Positions 1-9,064 of a stretch of DNA of 36,613 nucleotides are shown one piece after another. This DNA comes from a virus, in IMG/VR virus record IMGVR_UViG_3300022688_000007, positions 1 through 36,613 of that record; one strand, written 5' to 3'. The notes under the pieces were generated by a model. It saw only the letters and a list, made by a program, of their open reading frames with translations. It made no database searches and was not told the DNA's origin. Made by a program: the position numbers and the translations under genes. The number at the start of each line of letters is the position of its first letter. The stretch's first letter is position 1.

Positions 1-99
1 CACCGTTAAGCCGGTATTGCACCGCTTCGATGAACCGGCCCCCGTTGTCGGGCAGCGCGGCTAGGGTCACGAGACCGGCCCCCGTCAGCGCCCAGTCGG
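1..99. repeat. Terminal direct repeat, left copy (circular overlap)
   Basis: Bases 1-99 are identical to 36515-36613. The shared stretch lies inside one open reading frame that stays in frame when the ends are joined, so the sequence closes into a circle of about 36,514 bp. A 99 base overlap is a usual k-mer size for short-read assemblers, so this is more likely an assembly overlap than a biological terminal repeat. Confidence 0.95.
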
Positions 100-1732
100 C
101 CAGAGTCATGGCGTGAGGAACGGTTAGCACTGACCACGACGCCTGCCAGTTTTCTGTGAAATACTGCGCAGCGTTTGTTGTAGCGGGGCTTGGATAATTG
201 TTTGTAGATGATGGGTAGTCTGAAAGGTGCGCAACCTCAAAATACCCGGTGACTGCTTCAATGTTTGCATCCGCCATGCCATGTGCGTGCAAAGCCATAA
301 GCTGCCCACCCCATGTGAGCGTCGATCTATAACCCGCGTCAAAGGAGGGGCTGACGCCGCCGCTGAACTCCTTGGTGAAGAAATCAAACGTCCCAAGCTG
401 AATTGGCTCTGCTACGGGCGGAAGTAAAACAATCTGGCCGCCCTCAGAGAAAGGGTTAGCGCCAGTCAACGGAATGTCGCTCGTGGTATTCCCGGTGACG
501 TTGGGTGTTTCGTATTTGTTGGCGAAGGTCGCAACCGTGCCATCGAAAGGATCACGGACAACTCGCGATCCTTCCGGCATAGCGGCATCGCGCTGCATGT
601 CGCCATCGCCCGACCCATCCAGCCCGATCAGAGGTAGCGTGAGGGTGTTAGCGACGGACTGCGCGGGCAGCGTTCGGCGGCGGCGGAACCAAGGCTGGAA
701 CAGACTGTCATGCGGCTCGTAGAGAGGCAGCTTCGTGCTGTCTATCTTAAACGGCTGCCCAAAGCCGCCAGAGTTGTCGGCCATAAAGTCGGCCACCTTG
801 CTTTGCAAGCCAAGAGCGTTTAGGGCGAAGATCGACGGGCCCGGCGTGAATTGAATGTGCCCTCCATTGGGCGGCGTTCGCGCTACGCCGCAATAAGCCA
901 ACGGAGTTCCCCACTCAATACCGTGCATCAGTACCGTGAGGATTGCATTTTTGATTTGCTGCTCTGTGAAATTGCTGCCAGCGGCAAGAGTAGTGACAAG
1001 CATCAGTTCTGAAATTGATGCCGATATTTCACGACCGTAGTTTGCGCCCGATTGGCCGCTGTCAGGCTCCCCAAAATAAATTGGAGACACCTGCTCGTAA
1101 CCCACCCGGTCGGCAATAGAAACATTCCCCGCGCTGAGTTGTGGGAATTTCGCGACTGTAGGCCAAAAGCGGTTGAGCCGTGTGTGTAGAGCGGAGAAAT
1201 TGCTCCACGTTATGTTATCGTCTGAATACGTTTGGCGCTCGGCGTAAAAGGTTTCGAGGTCAAAAGAATACAGTTGAGGCGTGGTGTCACCGGGCCACGT
1301 ATAGGTCGGCCCAAGAACCTCTGTGCCTGACGGGGCCGCGTTTACACAATGGAGGCAAGCAAACTCGGTAAAGTCTCCGCTTCTTGACCCGTAAGAAGAC
1401 CAGTTAGACTTGAGCAGCTTATCGCCGCCAGACAACGAGACGGAACCGGTTTCATTCAGAGCGGCGTCCCAGCCTCGATATCCCTCTCCAATGGCTTGAT
1501 CGCCCAGAACGTCGGGGTTTTTCTGCAAACCGTTGACGACACGTGCGGACCCGTCAACGGATTGCGCGGGGGTCACGCTAGTTACGGTCACATTGCCATT
1601 GTCTACGACATACGCTCGGCCGGTCTGATCCAGTCCGCAAGCGACGGGCGCAGAGAAGTTAAAGGTGACGCCACCCATTGCAACGCTGGTAGCGAAAGAG
1701 CCTTCAAATCTTTTGATAACAAAGTTCGCCAT
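1..1732 (-). CDS. Putative distal tail / host-recognition protein (main part of a 623 aa gene split by the window ends)
   Basis: A reading frame opens at ATG 1732 and has no stop down to base 1. Across the circular joint it continues to TGA at 36375-36377, giving 624 codons (623 residues). Its ATG overlaps the upstream stop by one base (TAATG), so it is translationally coupled to the fibre gene before it. The protein starts MANFVIKRF and is rich in Gly, Ser, Thr and Asn; I see no signal peptide, membrane segment or catalytic motif. I do not recognise the family. Its place after the tip protein and fibre, and before the lysis genes, suggests an adhesion or tail-tip role. Base composition is lower in GC than the J gene, which fits an exchanged host-range module. 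Confidence 0.85.
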   Translation of the reverse strand, partial: MANFVIKRFEGSFATSVAMGGVTFNFSAPVACGLDQTGRAYVVDNGNVTVTSVTPAQSVDGSARVVNGLQKNPDVLGDQAIGEGYRGWDAALNETGSVSLSGGDKLLKSNWSSYGSRSGDFTEFACLHCVNAAPSGTEVLGPTYTWPGDTTPQLYSFDLETFYAERQTYSDDNITWSNFSALHTRLNRFWPTVAKFPQLSAGNVSIADRVGYEQVSPIYFGEPDSGQSGANYGREISASISELMLVTTLAAGSNFTEQQIKNAILTVLMHGIEWGTPLAYCGVARTPPNGGHIQFTPGPSIFALNALGLQSKVADFMADNSGGFGQPFKIDSTKLPLYEPHDSLFQPWFRRRRTLPAQSVANTLTLPLIGLDGSGDGDMQRDAAMPEGSRVVRDPFDGTVATFANKYETPNVTGNTTSDIPLTGANPFSEGGQIVLLPPVAEPIQLGTFDFFTKEFSGGVSPSFDAGYRSTLTWGGQLMALHAHGMADANIEAVTGYFEVAHLSDYPSSTNNYPSPATTNAAQYFTENWQASWSVLTVPHAMTLADWALTGAGLVTLAALPDNGGRFIEAVQYRLNG

Positions 1733-3867
1733 TAAGACAACGCCACCGCAATACCGCATTTATTGAACAAGCCATTTGTGGCAGTGATTGTTGTGGTCCC
1801 CGCAGTTGCGCCCGTTACTGACGCAACGGCGAAAAATTCATCAGTTTGCGCGTCCCGCTCTGCATCTTCTGTTAGCCCGGACCATGACCAAGATGTTCCA
1901 TTTTGCACCAGTGCGGCAGCAATAACATCGTCACTTTCGGATGTCACAGTATCCAGTGAAAGGTCTGTTGAGCTTGTGTTTGACGTTGCCGTAACAGGCG
2001 TTCCCGCCGTTTTGCCATAAGCGGCATAAGCGGAGATGGCGACGTTAAAGCGAAGGTTTCCAATTACTTCAATGTCAGCGGTTTCTCCCGACGCCACGTC
2101 TAGGCTCCAAAGACTGAGGTGAACGGGGTTTCCTGGTATGGAAACTTCAGCCAGTTTGCTTGCAGAAACGCCGCCAATTTTTACATTTGTGGGCTGGTCA
2201 TATTGCACAACCACCGCGAAAACATAAATCGTCCGATCAGATGCGGCAGTTCCTATGTCCACAGAACTGAATGTGACATCGGAAGCATTTGCCGCATTTA
2301 TCGGGAGTGGCATTTCTGTGAAAGCAATAGATGTTGGAGGAGCGGCGGTCGTGAAGGTATCCGAGGACACCACGTCAGAGCGGTTGCCAAACGCATCCAC
2401 ATGCACCGCGTCCACTTGGTAATCCGTCGAATGAGTTAGGCCCGTGAAGCTGCCCGCGTTGTTCGCATCTGCGGTCGGGCTGGTGTCGCTGTCCCACGCC
2501 ACGCCTGCGCCGCCCGCACCCGCGATAAGCTGGTCATCGGTCAGCGCGGTTGCCGCCGAGGGACGCACGCCGAAGTAGATCGTGCCTCCTGCCTCATTCG
2601 ACGTGACCGCTGTCGTGGCTGTGCTTTCGCCAGTTTGCGTGCCGGTGAGGCTGGACAGCGTGGGCGCGGTCGTGTCGAGCGTGAGAGAACCGGCCTGCAC
2701 ATCGCCCACGTTGCCCGCTGCATCCCACAGGACAAGCTGCCAGTAGACCGTTCCGCTTTGACCGCTCGGCAATCCGTCTGTGAGCGTCCAAGGCCCGCCG
2801 CCGACTGTCACGGCCTGCGTCTCGGCAGATAGCTGGTCGGTTAGTCCCGCGCCGCCTTCTGCCGCCGTCTTGACCTGCGCCCGGGTTGCCGAGCTCTGGT
2901 CCGTGCTGGTCCAGACAACGCCAAGCGTACTGTCCTCGCTCAAACTGCCGACGCCGAGCGTCACGCTGCCGTCGCTGGCCTGCGTGCCCATCGTCAAAGT
3001 GCCGGTCGGAGCGGTTACGTCATTGGCTTCGGTGATCTGAAGCGTGAACGTGTCGCTGGTCTCGCGCCCGTACCCGTCCTCCATCGTCAGCGTGTAGGTC
3101 GCGTCTGCGGTGATGGTCGTGGGTGTGCCGGTCATGAGACCTGCGCTGCTGATGGACAGGCCAGCGGGCAGAGCAGGAGAGACAGATACGAATGTCAGCG
3201 TGTTGCCGTTGTCCGTCCAGTTCTGGAGCAGATCGGTCGAGGTAATTGCGCTATCTTCGGGGAACGACAGATCAAGGTCCGCACCGCCGGTTGCCTGCGT
3301 GCGGAGAAGCGCCGACCATGTGAACGTGTCTTGCAGCGCGCGCCCGTATTGATCGGTTGCCGTCACGGTCGCCGTGCCGCTCGATGCACTCGTGGGCGTG
3401 CCCGTGATAGCCCCGGTGCTGCTGTTGATCGAGAGGCCCGCAGGCAAGCCACTCGCGGCGTAGGTGAACGTCAGGTTCGCGCCGCTGGCCGAGGCGTCGA
3501 GCGTGGAAATCGCGGCGTCCACCGTCCATGCGGACTGGTCTGCGATAGAAAGCGTGCCGGGGGCGTAGCGCGCCGGAGCCGAGCGCGTGACCGTCTCGCC
3601 GCCGTCAGTGACATGCAGATAAAGCAAGAAGCCATCTGCCGACGTGTAGTCAGTGGGGCTGCTGCCAGTGCCGAAGGTTGCCGCCGCGGCCGGGTCGCTG
3701 GAGGCCGACCACTTGACCGTCTCAGTCGCGCTCACAGGGTCTGTGGTGTAGCCGATAGACGCATGGCTGCCGATCCGGGCTTCGCCATCGGTCAGGCCGG
3801 TCAGCGTGACGCCGAAGACTGCCGACACGCCGCTTGGACGTGTCAGCGAAAGGCTCAATCCGAGCAT
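1732..3867 (-). CDS. Tail fibre / structural protein with Ig-like (He_PIG) repeats
   Basis: This is a 711 residue protein. Its middle carries two clear putative-Ig repeats of the He_PIG type (about residues 130-185 and 225-280), recognisable by the pattern LPAGLSIS(S)..G.(I/M)TGTPT. Further Thr/Ser-rich beta repeats follow to about residue 505. Such domains are common in tail fibres that bind the cell surface. The last 200 residues look different in sequence and base composition and may be the receptor-binding end. A good ribosome site (GGAG) precedes ATG 3867. The gene sits 3 bases after the small gene at 3871 and overlaps the next gene by one base. Confidence 0.85.
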   Translation of the reverse strand: MLGLSLSLTRPSGVSAVFGVTLTGLTDGEARIGSHASIGYTTDPVSATETVKWSASSDPAAAATFGTGSSPTDYTSADGFLLYLHVTDGGETVTRSAPARYAPGTLSIADQSAWTVDAAISTLDASASGANLTFTYAASGLPAGLSINSSTGAITGTPTSASSGTATVTATDQYGRALQDTFTWSALLRTQATGGADLDLSFPEDSAITSTDLLQNWTDNGNTLTFVSVSPALPAGLSISSAGLMTGTPTTITADATYTLTMEDGYGRETSDTFTLQITEANDVTAPTGTLTMGTQASDGSVTLGVGSLSEDSTLGVVWTSTDQSSATRAQVKTAAEGGAGLTDQLSAETQAVTVGGGPWTLTDGLPSGQSGTVYWQLVLWDAAGNVGDVQAGSLTLDTTAPTLSSLTGTQTGESTATTAVTSNEAGGTIYFGVRPSAATALTDDQLIAGAGGAGVAWDSDTSPTADANNAGSFTGLTHSTDYQVDAVHVDAFGNRSDVVSSDTFTTAAPPTSIAFTEMPLPINAANASDVTFSSVDIGTAASDRTIYVFAVVVQYDQPTNVKIGGVSASKLAEVSIPGNPVHLSLWSLDVASGETADIEVIGNLRFNVAISAYAAYGKTAGTPVTATSNTSSTDLSLDTVTSESDDVIAAALVQNGTSWSWSGLTEDAERDAQTDEFFAVASVTGATAGTTTITATNGLFNKCGIAVALS

Positions 3868-3870
3868 GGC

Positions 3871-4221
3871 TTACTCCAAAGTCGCAGCGAGGATAAACAC
3901 GTCGTCAATCTGCTGCGACGTGGCTCCGAGCGCCGTGCAAAGCGCGATGAAGTCGGCGTTCGCACGCTCGATTTCCACGGCCAACTCCCAGTCTTCCTGA
4001 ACCTCTGGGTCTGCCGCAGCCAACGCCGCTTTCGCGTGGGTCCAAAGGTCGCTTTCGCCCCACGGCGTTTGACGGCAGGCGCGCACCAGCGCCAGCTTGC
4101 GGACCATCTGCGGAACCGGCGTGGGCGCGGCCAAAAAAGCATCCCACTCGGCCTGGATCTCCGCCTCTTCGGCGGGGGACAGTTCGACCGTCACCCCGTC
4201 CACGATCTTCGTCATCGTCAT
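3871..4221 (-). CDS. Small fibre-region protein, chaperone-like N-terminus
   Basis: This is a 116 residue protein starting MTMTKIVDGVTVEL. ATG 4221 was chosen because it overlaps the upstream TGA (TGATG); an upstream in-frame extension would run into the preceding gene. The N-terminal pattern (KIVDGV.VEL.PAEEAEI.AEW) resembles short proteins found beside tail fibres, some of which are fibre assembly chaperones. The rest is helical and acidic, with no Cys-rich or catalytic motif. The name rests on position and this short resemblance only. Confidence 0.75.
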   Translation of the reverse strand: MTMTKIVDGVTVELSPAEEAEIQAEWDAFLAAPTPVPQMVRKLALVRACRQTPWGESDLWTHAKAALAAADPEVQEDWELAVEIERANADFIALCTALGATSQQIDDVFILAATLE

Positions 4222-4979
4222 CAGGATGCCCTCATTCCGTACATTGTGATGGTCCCGCTTTGAATGTTGCCGGATCCGCAAAAGAACCGGATGCCATTGT
4301 GGACTTCATTCTGCGCGCGAACCCCCGCCACTTCGGTCAGGCGAAAGTTCGAGCTTGTGTGAACCGTGAAAGACCCCCGCATCGTCGTCCAATGCAGCGG
4401 CACGCCGGGGCTGGACAGGAACATGAAGCCCGAGACACCGGAAGCCACATCGTCCACGGTATCACCGATCATGATGCTCGTGCCGCCGGTGCTGGCCCCG
4501 GAAACGGTGGAGCCGACAACCGTCATGCGCGTGTAAACGTAACTCAGGGCAGAATTTATGAACGTCGATCCGCCGTTGGTGCTCAGCTGCACGTTGAACG
4601 TATTGTTGCCCGACGCCGGGCGCACGTTCTGAAAGGTGAAAAGATAGGACTCGAAGGTCGTCGAGCTGAATGAGGCTGACCCGAAAATGACTTCTGCCGC
4701 GCTGGTAATCCCGACCCTCTGGATCAGCTCGGTCCCGAGCGGGAGCCCGAACTGGTCCTCCGCCGTGCCCATCGTCAGCCACCCGTCGTCGGCGGCGTTG
4801 CGCATTTTCAGCGTGGCCGGCGTGGTGCTGGTGTCCATCCATTCCATGAACGGCACCGTGTCGGTCGGCTCGCTCGGCCCGGAATGCCGCGACACCTCCG
4901 CGCCGATCAGCGCGTTGAACCCGGTCCGAACGGCAAGGCCCGTGCCGTTCGCGACCGAGAGGCTTGAAACCTGGCTCAT
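4221..4979 (-). CDS. Putative tail fibre or appendage protein
   Basis: This is a 252 residue protein starting MSQVSSLSVANGTG. ATG 4979 overlaps the J gene stop by four bases (ATGA). The N-terminal third (about residues 1-65) has the look of the short fibre-attachment segment seen in many phage fibres, with N.LIGAEVSR then a WMDTST..LK.RNAAD.GW stretch. The C-terminal part is beta-rich and Gly/Ser/Thr-rich, as in trimeric fibre tips. It follows J directly, which is the usual place for a side or central fibre. The exact binding role cannot be read from sequence. Confidence 0.75.
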   Translation of the reverse strand: MSQVSSLSVANGTGLAVRTGFNALIGAEVSRHSGPSEPTDTVPFMEWMDTSTTPATLKMRNAADDGWLTMGTAEDQFGLPLGTELIQRVGITSAAEVIFGSASFSSTTFESYLFTFQNVRPASGNNTFNVQLSTNGGSTFINSALSYVYTRMTVVGSTVSGASTGGTSIMIGDTVDDVASGVSGFMFLSSPGVPLHWTTMRGSFTVHTSSNFRLTEVAGVRAQNEVHNGIRFFCGSGNIQSGTITMYGMRAS

Positions 4980-7540
4980 GGGGACACCTCGTCTGCATAA
5001 AGTCTGAGCTGGGACACGAAGGGCGTGATGCCGTTGTCGCTCGTAGTGAGCTGCGCGCGGGCTTCGATGCCGTGCGCCATCACTTCGGTCGCATCGACAC
5101 GCCGCCAATCGGACCACGTGGGAGACCCGGTCGGGTCATCCGTTGTCGTGCGAACCTCGATCCAGGCGTTGACCTCGCCGCCATCCGCGCCGTCGAAATT
5201 CAGCCAGCCATCCACCAGCCCGAGCCGCGCGTCGAAGTCATCAAACGGGTTGTATGCGTCGAGCGCAATTTGCGTCCGCAACCGCACCCGCTTCGCCGTC
5301 GTCAGGTTCAAGCCCGACGTGAATTCGTAGGTGCCGGACGCTCGCACGATGGCATCGGTCCAGTCGAAAGACAGAAGCGCGTCCACATCCGTCACGTCAT
5401 CGAAGTTTCCCGTGTCGCCCAGAAGGATGCCGGGCGTGGCCGAGATCGTGTCGAGATAGACGCCCGACTTCGCGCCGCTGAATTCATCGTCCTCCTGAAG
5501 CGACCCGGCTGGCGAAAACGCGATAACCTGTATGCCGTCCGTCGAAGCCTGAGAGACCGGCCCGAGATTGCCGGTGCTGTCGATGGGGCGCACGAAATAG
5601 GTGCCCGGCATCAGCGCCACCACGGCAAGCGTCGAAGCGCCGGGCACCGACCCTATGCCTCGGCTGGATGACCACTCTGCCCCGAACTGAGCCGGGGAGT
5701 GCCGAATAAGGATCTGCCCGCCCTCGCGCACGTCCAGCTCCGGGGCCTGCGTCCATTGCAGGATCGCCAGACCGCCCGCCTGCTGCACCGTCAGACCCGA
5801 AAGGGCGGCGGGCGGTGTCGAGAGACCGGCCAGTTCCACCTGGCGCGTCACGGGCGGGCCGACCGACCCCAGCGACGCCACGGCCCGAACCTCGAACGTC
5901 CACACGCCCGGTGCCGTGTCCAGAACGTCCATCGTCAGGCTGCGCGTCGTGCCCACGTCGCGCCAGTTGCCGCCGGGCGGCAAGGCGCGGACCCGGTATT
6001 CCGCCACGTAGGCCGACGGCGCGGCCACCCACGTCAGCGTCGCCATCGAGCGGACGCCCGCCCGCGTCGTGTAAAGGCTCTCCGACACTGAAATGAAGCC
6101 CGGCGCGGGCACGTTCCACGGCTCGGGCAGGTTCGTCTTCGGCGCGGCCGCGTAGATCTGCGCCTCGGTCGCGTCCCACGTGTAGACCAGCGGCGAGGTC
6201 TCGCGCAGGACGGCATCCACGAGGATCGCGTTTTCCTCGAAGCGCGCCGTCAGTTTCCTGACCTCGAACGGCTTCGCGGACCAGCCGTAGCGGCCAATCG
6301 TCAGGTTCACCACGTCTCCAGGCTGCACGCAGAGCCATTTCGCGGACCCGGTGAGCGTGACCGTGACCTGCCGCCGCGTGCGCTCCAGGTCGATCTTCGC
6401 GATCCGCTGCGCCATGCCCGGCGAGATCGTGAACGGCAGGTTGAGGTCGTGCCACGTCTCGACGCCTTCATCCTCGGCCAGGTAGACCGCCGACTGCACC
6501 GCCGGAAAATCGTCGGGCTGCCAGTCGTTCGTCGGGCTGACGAAAACGCCCCGCGCGCCGTTGCAGATCTGGTCGCCGGTCTCCAACGCCTGCACGCTGA
6601 TCGGCCCGCGCAGGTCGTCAAGGCCGAAGTTGAATTCCGGCGTGCGGTAGGCCCCTGCCCGGATGCGATAGGGCGCGGTGTCGGTGATGCTGCCCGCCAT
6701 GCTGGTCAGGAGCGCCCGGATGCGGTCCTGCGGCGTCGTGTCGGACGACAGCATCAGGACGCCGTGGCAGGAATACCTCGGCTCCGTCCCGCCGCCCGGC
6801 GTAGCAACGATCTCGTCGCAGATGTTCGCGGCTTCCACGAGGTCCGCCGTGTCGATACCGTCGGCGCTGTACGGGATGCCCAGACCACCGCGCTTCCGGT
6901 CCCATGCCATGTAGTCCGCGAGGCAGAGCGCGGGGTTCGTCGTGTACTTGAACTGACTGTCGCGCGGGTCGAAGATGTCGTTCTTCCCGACCACATCCGC
7001 CGAGACGTTCGGGATGCCCTGCGGGTCCTCGATGTCGTAGGCCATGCGCACGACGATGTAGGCGCAGCCCCGCAGCCGGTGGTTCGGCGTCCATGCCGGA
7101 TCGAGAATGGCGTCGGTCGCGGGTTGGTCGTCATTGCCCAGAAACCGCTGGACGAAGCCGCGCCCGTTCCATCGGCCCACAAGCTGGGATTGCCCGATCT
7201 CTGCCGCGAGCTGGCCGTCGAAATAGACGCGCCCGATGTTCTGAACCCTGTGCCCGGCCAGCACCACGATGATTTCGAGGATCGAGTTGTCCGTCCCGTC
7301 CTCGTTGATGAAGACCACCGCGCCGCCCTTGCGCGCCTCGCCGTAGACGAGGTCGCGGGGCGTGACGGGGTTCCGCGTCGTGAACGTCCGCGGATTCAGC
7401 CGCTGCTCCGCCTGCGGCATGAGCGCCTTCGCGGCGGCCCCCAGCAAGAGGCTCGCCCCGAGGTTCAACGCAACGCTGCCGATCCACGTCGTGGCCACCC
7501 ATCCGGCCACCGCGTTGACCGCCGCCGCGACGAAGGCCAT
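4976..7540 (-). CDS. J: Tail tip attachment protein J
   Basis: This 854 residue protein forms the tail tip or central hub in lambda-like siphoviruses. It starts MAFVAAAVNAVAGW at ATG 7540, which overlaps the previous stop by one base (TGATG). A hydrophobic N-terminal stretch (about residues 10-45) is followed by the conserved J-type region (LNPRTFTTRNPV.PR, then VYGEARKGG) and by hub and insertion domains up to about residue 540. Fibronectin-III-like modules follow at about 560-740 (for example V.EYRVRALPPGG and W.FEVRAVA), then a beta-rich end. The gene is strongly GC-rich. It is shorter than lambda J (about 1130 residues) but usual for alphaproteobacterial phages. Some long frames on the opposite strand are shadows caused by this GC bias. 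Confidence 0.93.
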   Translation of the reverse strand: MAFVAAAVNAVAGWVATTWIGSVALNLGASLLLGAAAKALMPQAEQRLNPRTFTTRNPVTPRDLVYGEARKGGAVVFINEDGTDNSILEIIVVLAGHRVQNIGRVYFDGQLAAEIGQSQLVGRWNGRGFVQRFLGNDDQPATDAILDPAWTPNHRLRGCAYIVVRMAYDIEDPQGIPNVSADVVGKNDIFDPRDSQFKYTTNPALCLADYMAWDRKRGGLGIPYSADGIDTADLVEAANICDEIVATPGGGTEPRYSCHGVLMLSSDTTPQDRIRALLTSMAGSITDTAPYRIRAGAYRTPEFNFGLDDLRGPISVQALETGDQICNGARGVFVSPTNDWQPDDFPAVQSAVYLAEDEGVETWHDLNLPFTISPGMAQRIAKIDLERTRRQVTVTLTGSAKWLCVQPGDVVNLTIGRYGWSAKPFEVRKLTARFEENAILVDAVLRETSPLVYTWDATEAQIYAAAPKTNLPEPWNVPAPGFISVSESLYTTRAGVRSMATLTWVAAPSAYVAEYRVRALPPGGNWRDVGTTRSLTMDVLDTAPGVWTFEVRAVASLGSVGPPVTRQVELAGLSTPPAALSGLTVQQAGGLAILQWTQAPELDVREGGQILIRHSPAQFGAEWSSSRGIGSVPGASTLAVVALMPGTYFVRPIDSTGNLGPVSQASTDGIQVIAFSPAGSLQEDDEFSGAKSGVYLDTISATPGILLGDTGNFDDVTDVDALLSFDWTDAIVRASGTYEFTSGLNLTTAKRVRLRTQIALDAYNPFDDFDARLGLVDGWLNFDGADGGEVNAWIEVRTTTDDPTGSPTWSDWRRVDATEVMAHGIEARAQLTTSDNGITPFVSQLRLYADEVSP

Positions 7541-7950
7541 CAGGCAACCCTCCAGGCTGCCACGGCATCCTGAAGCGGGACCATCACCAACCCGTCCTCG
7601 CCCAGAACCGCGACGGACTGACCGACCACGAGCCCCAGCGCATCGCCCGCCATCGCCACGTCGCCGCGCTGCGCTGCAAGCGGGGTCACGCGCGCGCCGA
7701 AGAGCGCATCGCCCATCTCGCCCAGGTCGGACCAGCCGAGCCTGCGCAGAACCTTCAGCGACCCCTTCGCCGTGGAATACCGCCCCCGCCACGCCTCCGC
7801 CGCGCTGGCGACCCTGGTCAGGTCCGCGACCGTATCGCAGACCCACGTCGCGCAGTCGTGCCGCCCCCACTCGAACGGGGCGCCCCGCGCGGCCTCCACG
7901 GCGGCGGCCAGGCGCTCGGGCCAGTCGAAGCGCCTCACGCGAGACCCCAT
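7540..7950 (-). CDS. Tail tip assembly peptidase-like protein (DUF6950 / NlpC-P60 position)
   Basis: This is a 136 residue protein with the motif FEWGRHDCATWV near residue 30. The Asp-Cys followed by a hydrophobic helix is the signature of the DUF6950 group and of NlpC/P60-like Cys peptidases such as lambda K. A second part (about 90-136) has an AAQRGDVAM pattern and a GL.VG hairpin, also typical. It lies between the hub protein and J, where lambda K/I and GTA g14 lie. ATG 7950 gives a 16 base overlap with the upstream gene; a GTG at 7938, in GTGA overlap with the stop, is a credible alternative start that removes four residues. Confidence 0.85.
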   Translation of the reverse strand: MGSRVRRFDWPERLAAAVEAARGAPFEWGRHDCATWVCDTVADLTRVASAAEAWRGRYSTAKGSLKVLRRLGWSDLGEMGDALFGARVTPLAAQRGDVAMAGDALGLVVGQSVAVLGEDGLVMVPLQDAVAAWRVA

Positions 7951-8495
7951 GTCACCTGCCGGTCGACGATGCTGGTGACGAACTCGAAGCCCAGATCGCC
8001 GGGGAAGATCCGCTGCTGCTCCTCGTGTGTGTAGCGGATCTCGTGCGAGGCCGTGATGTCCCGCAGATGCCCCTCATACGCGATGCTGATTGCGGAGGTT
8101 TCGCCATCGTCGGAAATGCTCGGCACGTCCAGCCGTCCTTCCGCGATCAGAAACGGGCTTGCGATCAGGCTGCCCGCGCCATCGAAGAAACCCATCCAGA
8201 CCTTGCCCGTCTTGCCCCTGCGAGCCTGCCCGAGCGCCGTTGACACAAGCGCCGAAGGAATGCCGGTGAGACCCAGCGTCCAGCCGGCCGCTTCCGCGTT
8301 GTTGCCCTCGGAAGGCGGTGAGAAGCCCGTGAAAAGCCCGTTGCCCACGAAGGTCCTGCCGTCCCACGTTATGTCCTGCCCGGTCGTCGTCAGACGCAGC
8401 GTCCCGTCTGCAAAGACACCCTCGAAAAGCAAGAGCGGTCGAACGTCGCCATTCGCAAGAGCGGCTGCGGCTGCGGGTGTCATGATGCGGGCCAT
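7935..8495 (-). CDS. Baseplate / hub minor tail protein (DUF2163-like, lambda L position)
   Basis: This is a 186 residue protein starting MARIMTPAAAAALANG. Features shared with the DUF2163 and lambda L-type hub proteins are an N-terminal helix, the segment LLLFEG.F.DGTLR, then FVGNGLFTGFS, and a C-terminal HLRDI....EIRYTHEEQQR.FPGD region typical of the adaptor that faces J. ATG 8495 overlaps the previous TAA by one base. Its position between the distal tail protein and the peptidase-like gene supports a tail-tip adaptor role. The assignment to DUF2163 is by eye. Confidence 0.82.
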   Translation of the reverse strand: MARIMTPAAAAALANGDVRPLLLFEGVFADGTLRLTTTGQDITWDGRTFVGNGLFTGFSPPSEGNNAEAAGWTLGLTGIPSALVSTALGQARRGKTGKVWMGFFDGAGSLIASPFLIAEGRLDVPSISDDGETSAISIAYEGHLRDITASHEIRYTHEEQQRIFPGDLGFEFVTSIVDRQVTWGLA

Positions 8496-9064
8496 TACAG
8501 CGCCTCTATCGCTCGGAAGTTGGCCTGATATTGGCCACTCGCTCCAATCATTACGGGCGCGGCGCTTTCCAACCGAAGCGCCACAACTGGGGCCGCAACC
8601 TCAACCGCCGCGCCATTGACGGGAGAGGATCGCAACCCAGGGGCAATCGAGAGCGTCAGCGTCGGCAGCGAACCTGAGACGCCCGTGATCTGATAGAGAC
8701 GTGCATCAACACCAGACCCGAGAGACACGAAGTCTCCGACCTCCGGTGCCGCGACCCAGCCAGTCGTCACAAGGCTTGCGCCTGTCTGGCCGCCGCCGCT
8801 CACCGTAACCGTTCCCGTTCCCACATTGTTGATTGTCGGGTCCGCCAACGTGAACACAGTCAGCGACCCGCCAAGCCCGGACAGAAATGCGGACAGCGCC
8901 TTGGCCGATGCTCCAATCGCGAAGACCTCGATGTCATAGACCCACTGCCTGCCACCCCAGTCGAAGTTCTGGCCCTGAAAGGTGAACGGGCTGGCCGTGT
9001 ATGCCGTCGCAGCGCGCAGGCTTCGGCTCACCATGCTGACCGCGCTTGTCGGGAAAACGCTCAT
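8495..9064 (-). CDS. Distal tail / minor tail protein
   Basis: This is a 189 residue protein starting MSVFPTSAVSMVSR. The pattern F..Q..DWGGRQW.Y.IE...... with ALSAFL..LGG....F.L.DP is seen in a common group of minor tail proteins that cap the tube and recruit the hub (the lambda M position). ATG 9064 overlaps the tape measure stop by four bases (ATGA). The middle is a small beta domain containing DFVSLG...DARLYQITG. No enzymatic motif is visible. Confidence 0.82.
   Translation of the reverse strand: MSVFPTSAVSMVSRSLRAATAYTASPFTFQGQNFDWGGRQWVYDIEVFAIGASAKALSAFLSGLGGSLTVFTLADPTINNVGTGTVTVSGGGQTGASLVTTGWVAAPEVGDFVSLGSGVDARLYQITGVSGSLPTLTLSIAPGLRSSPVNGAAVEVAAPVVALRLESAAPVMIGASGQYQANFRAIEAL

Noticed and set aside
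1-99. Terminal repeat as an att site or true virion terminal redundancy
   Set aside because: It lies inside a coding sequence and its length matches an assembly overlap; no integrase is present.
3331-4263. A 310 codon plus-strand frame opposite the fibre and small tail genes
   Set aside because: It is antisense to two well-supported genes, is Arg/Ala-rich without domains and arises from the GC-rich third-position bias of the real strand.
6449-7573. A 374 codon plus-strand frame opposite gene J
   Set aside because: Shadow of J; no ribosome site, no recognisable domain, and J has clear family motifs across the same bases.
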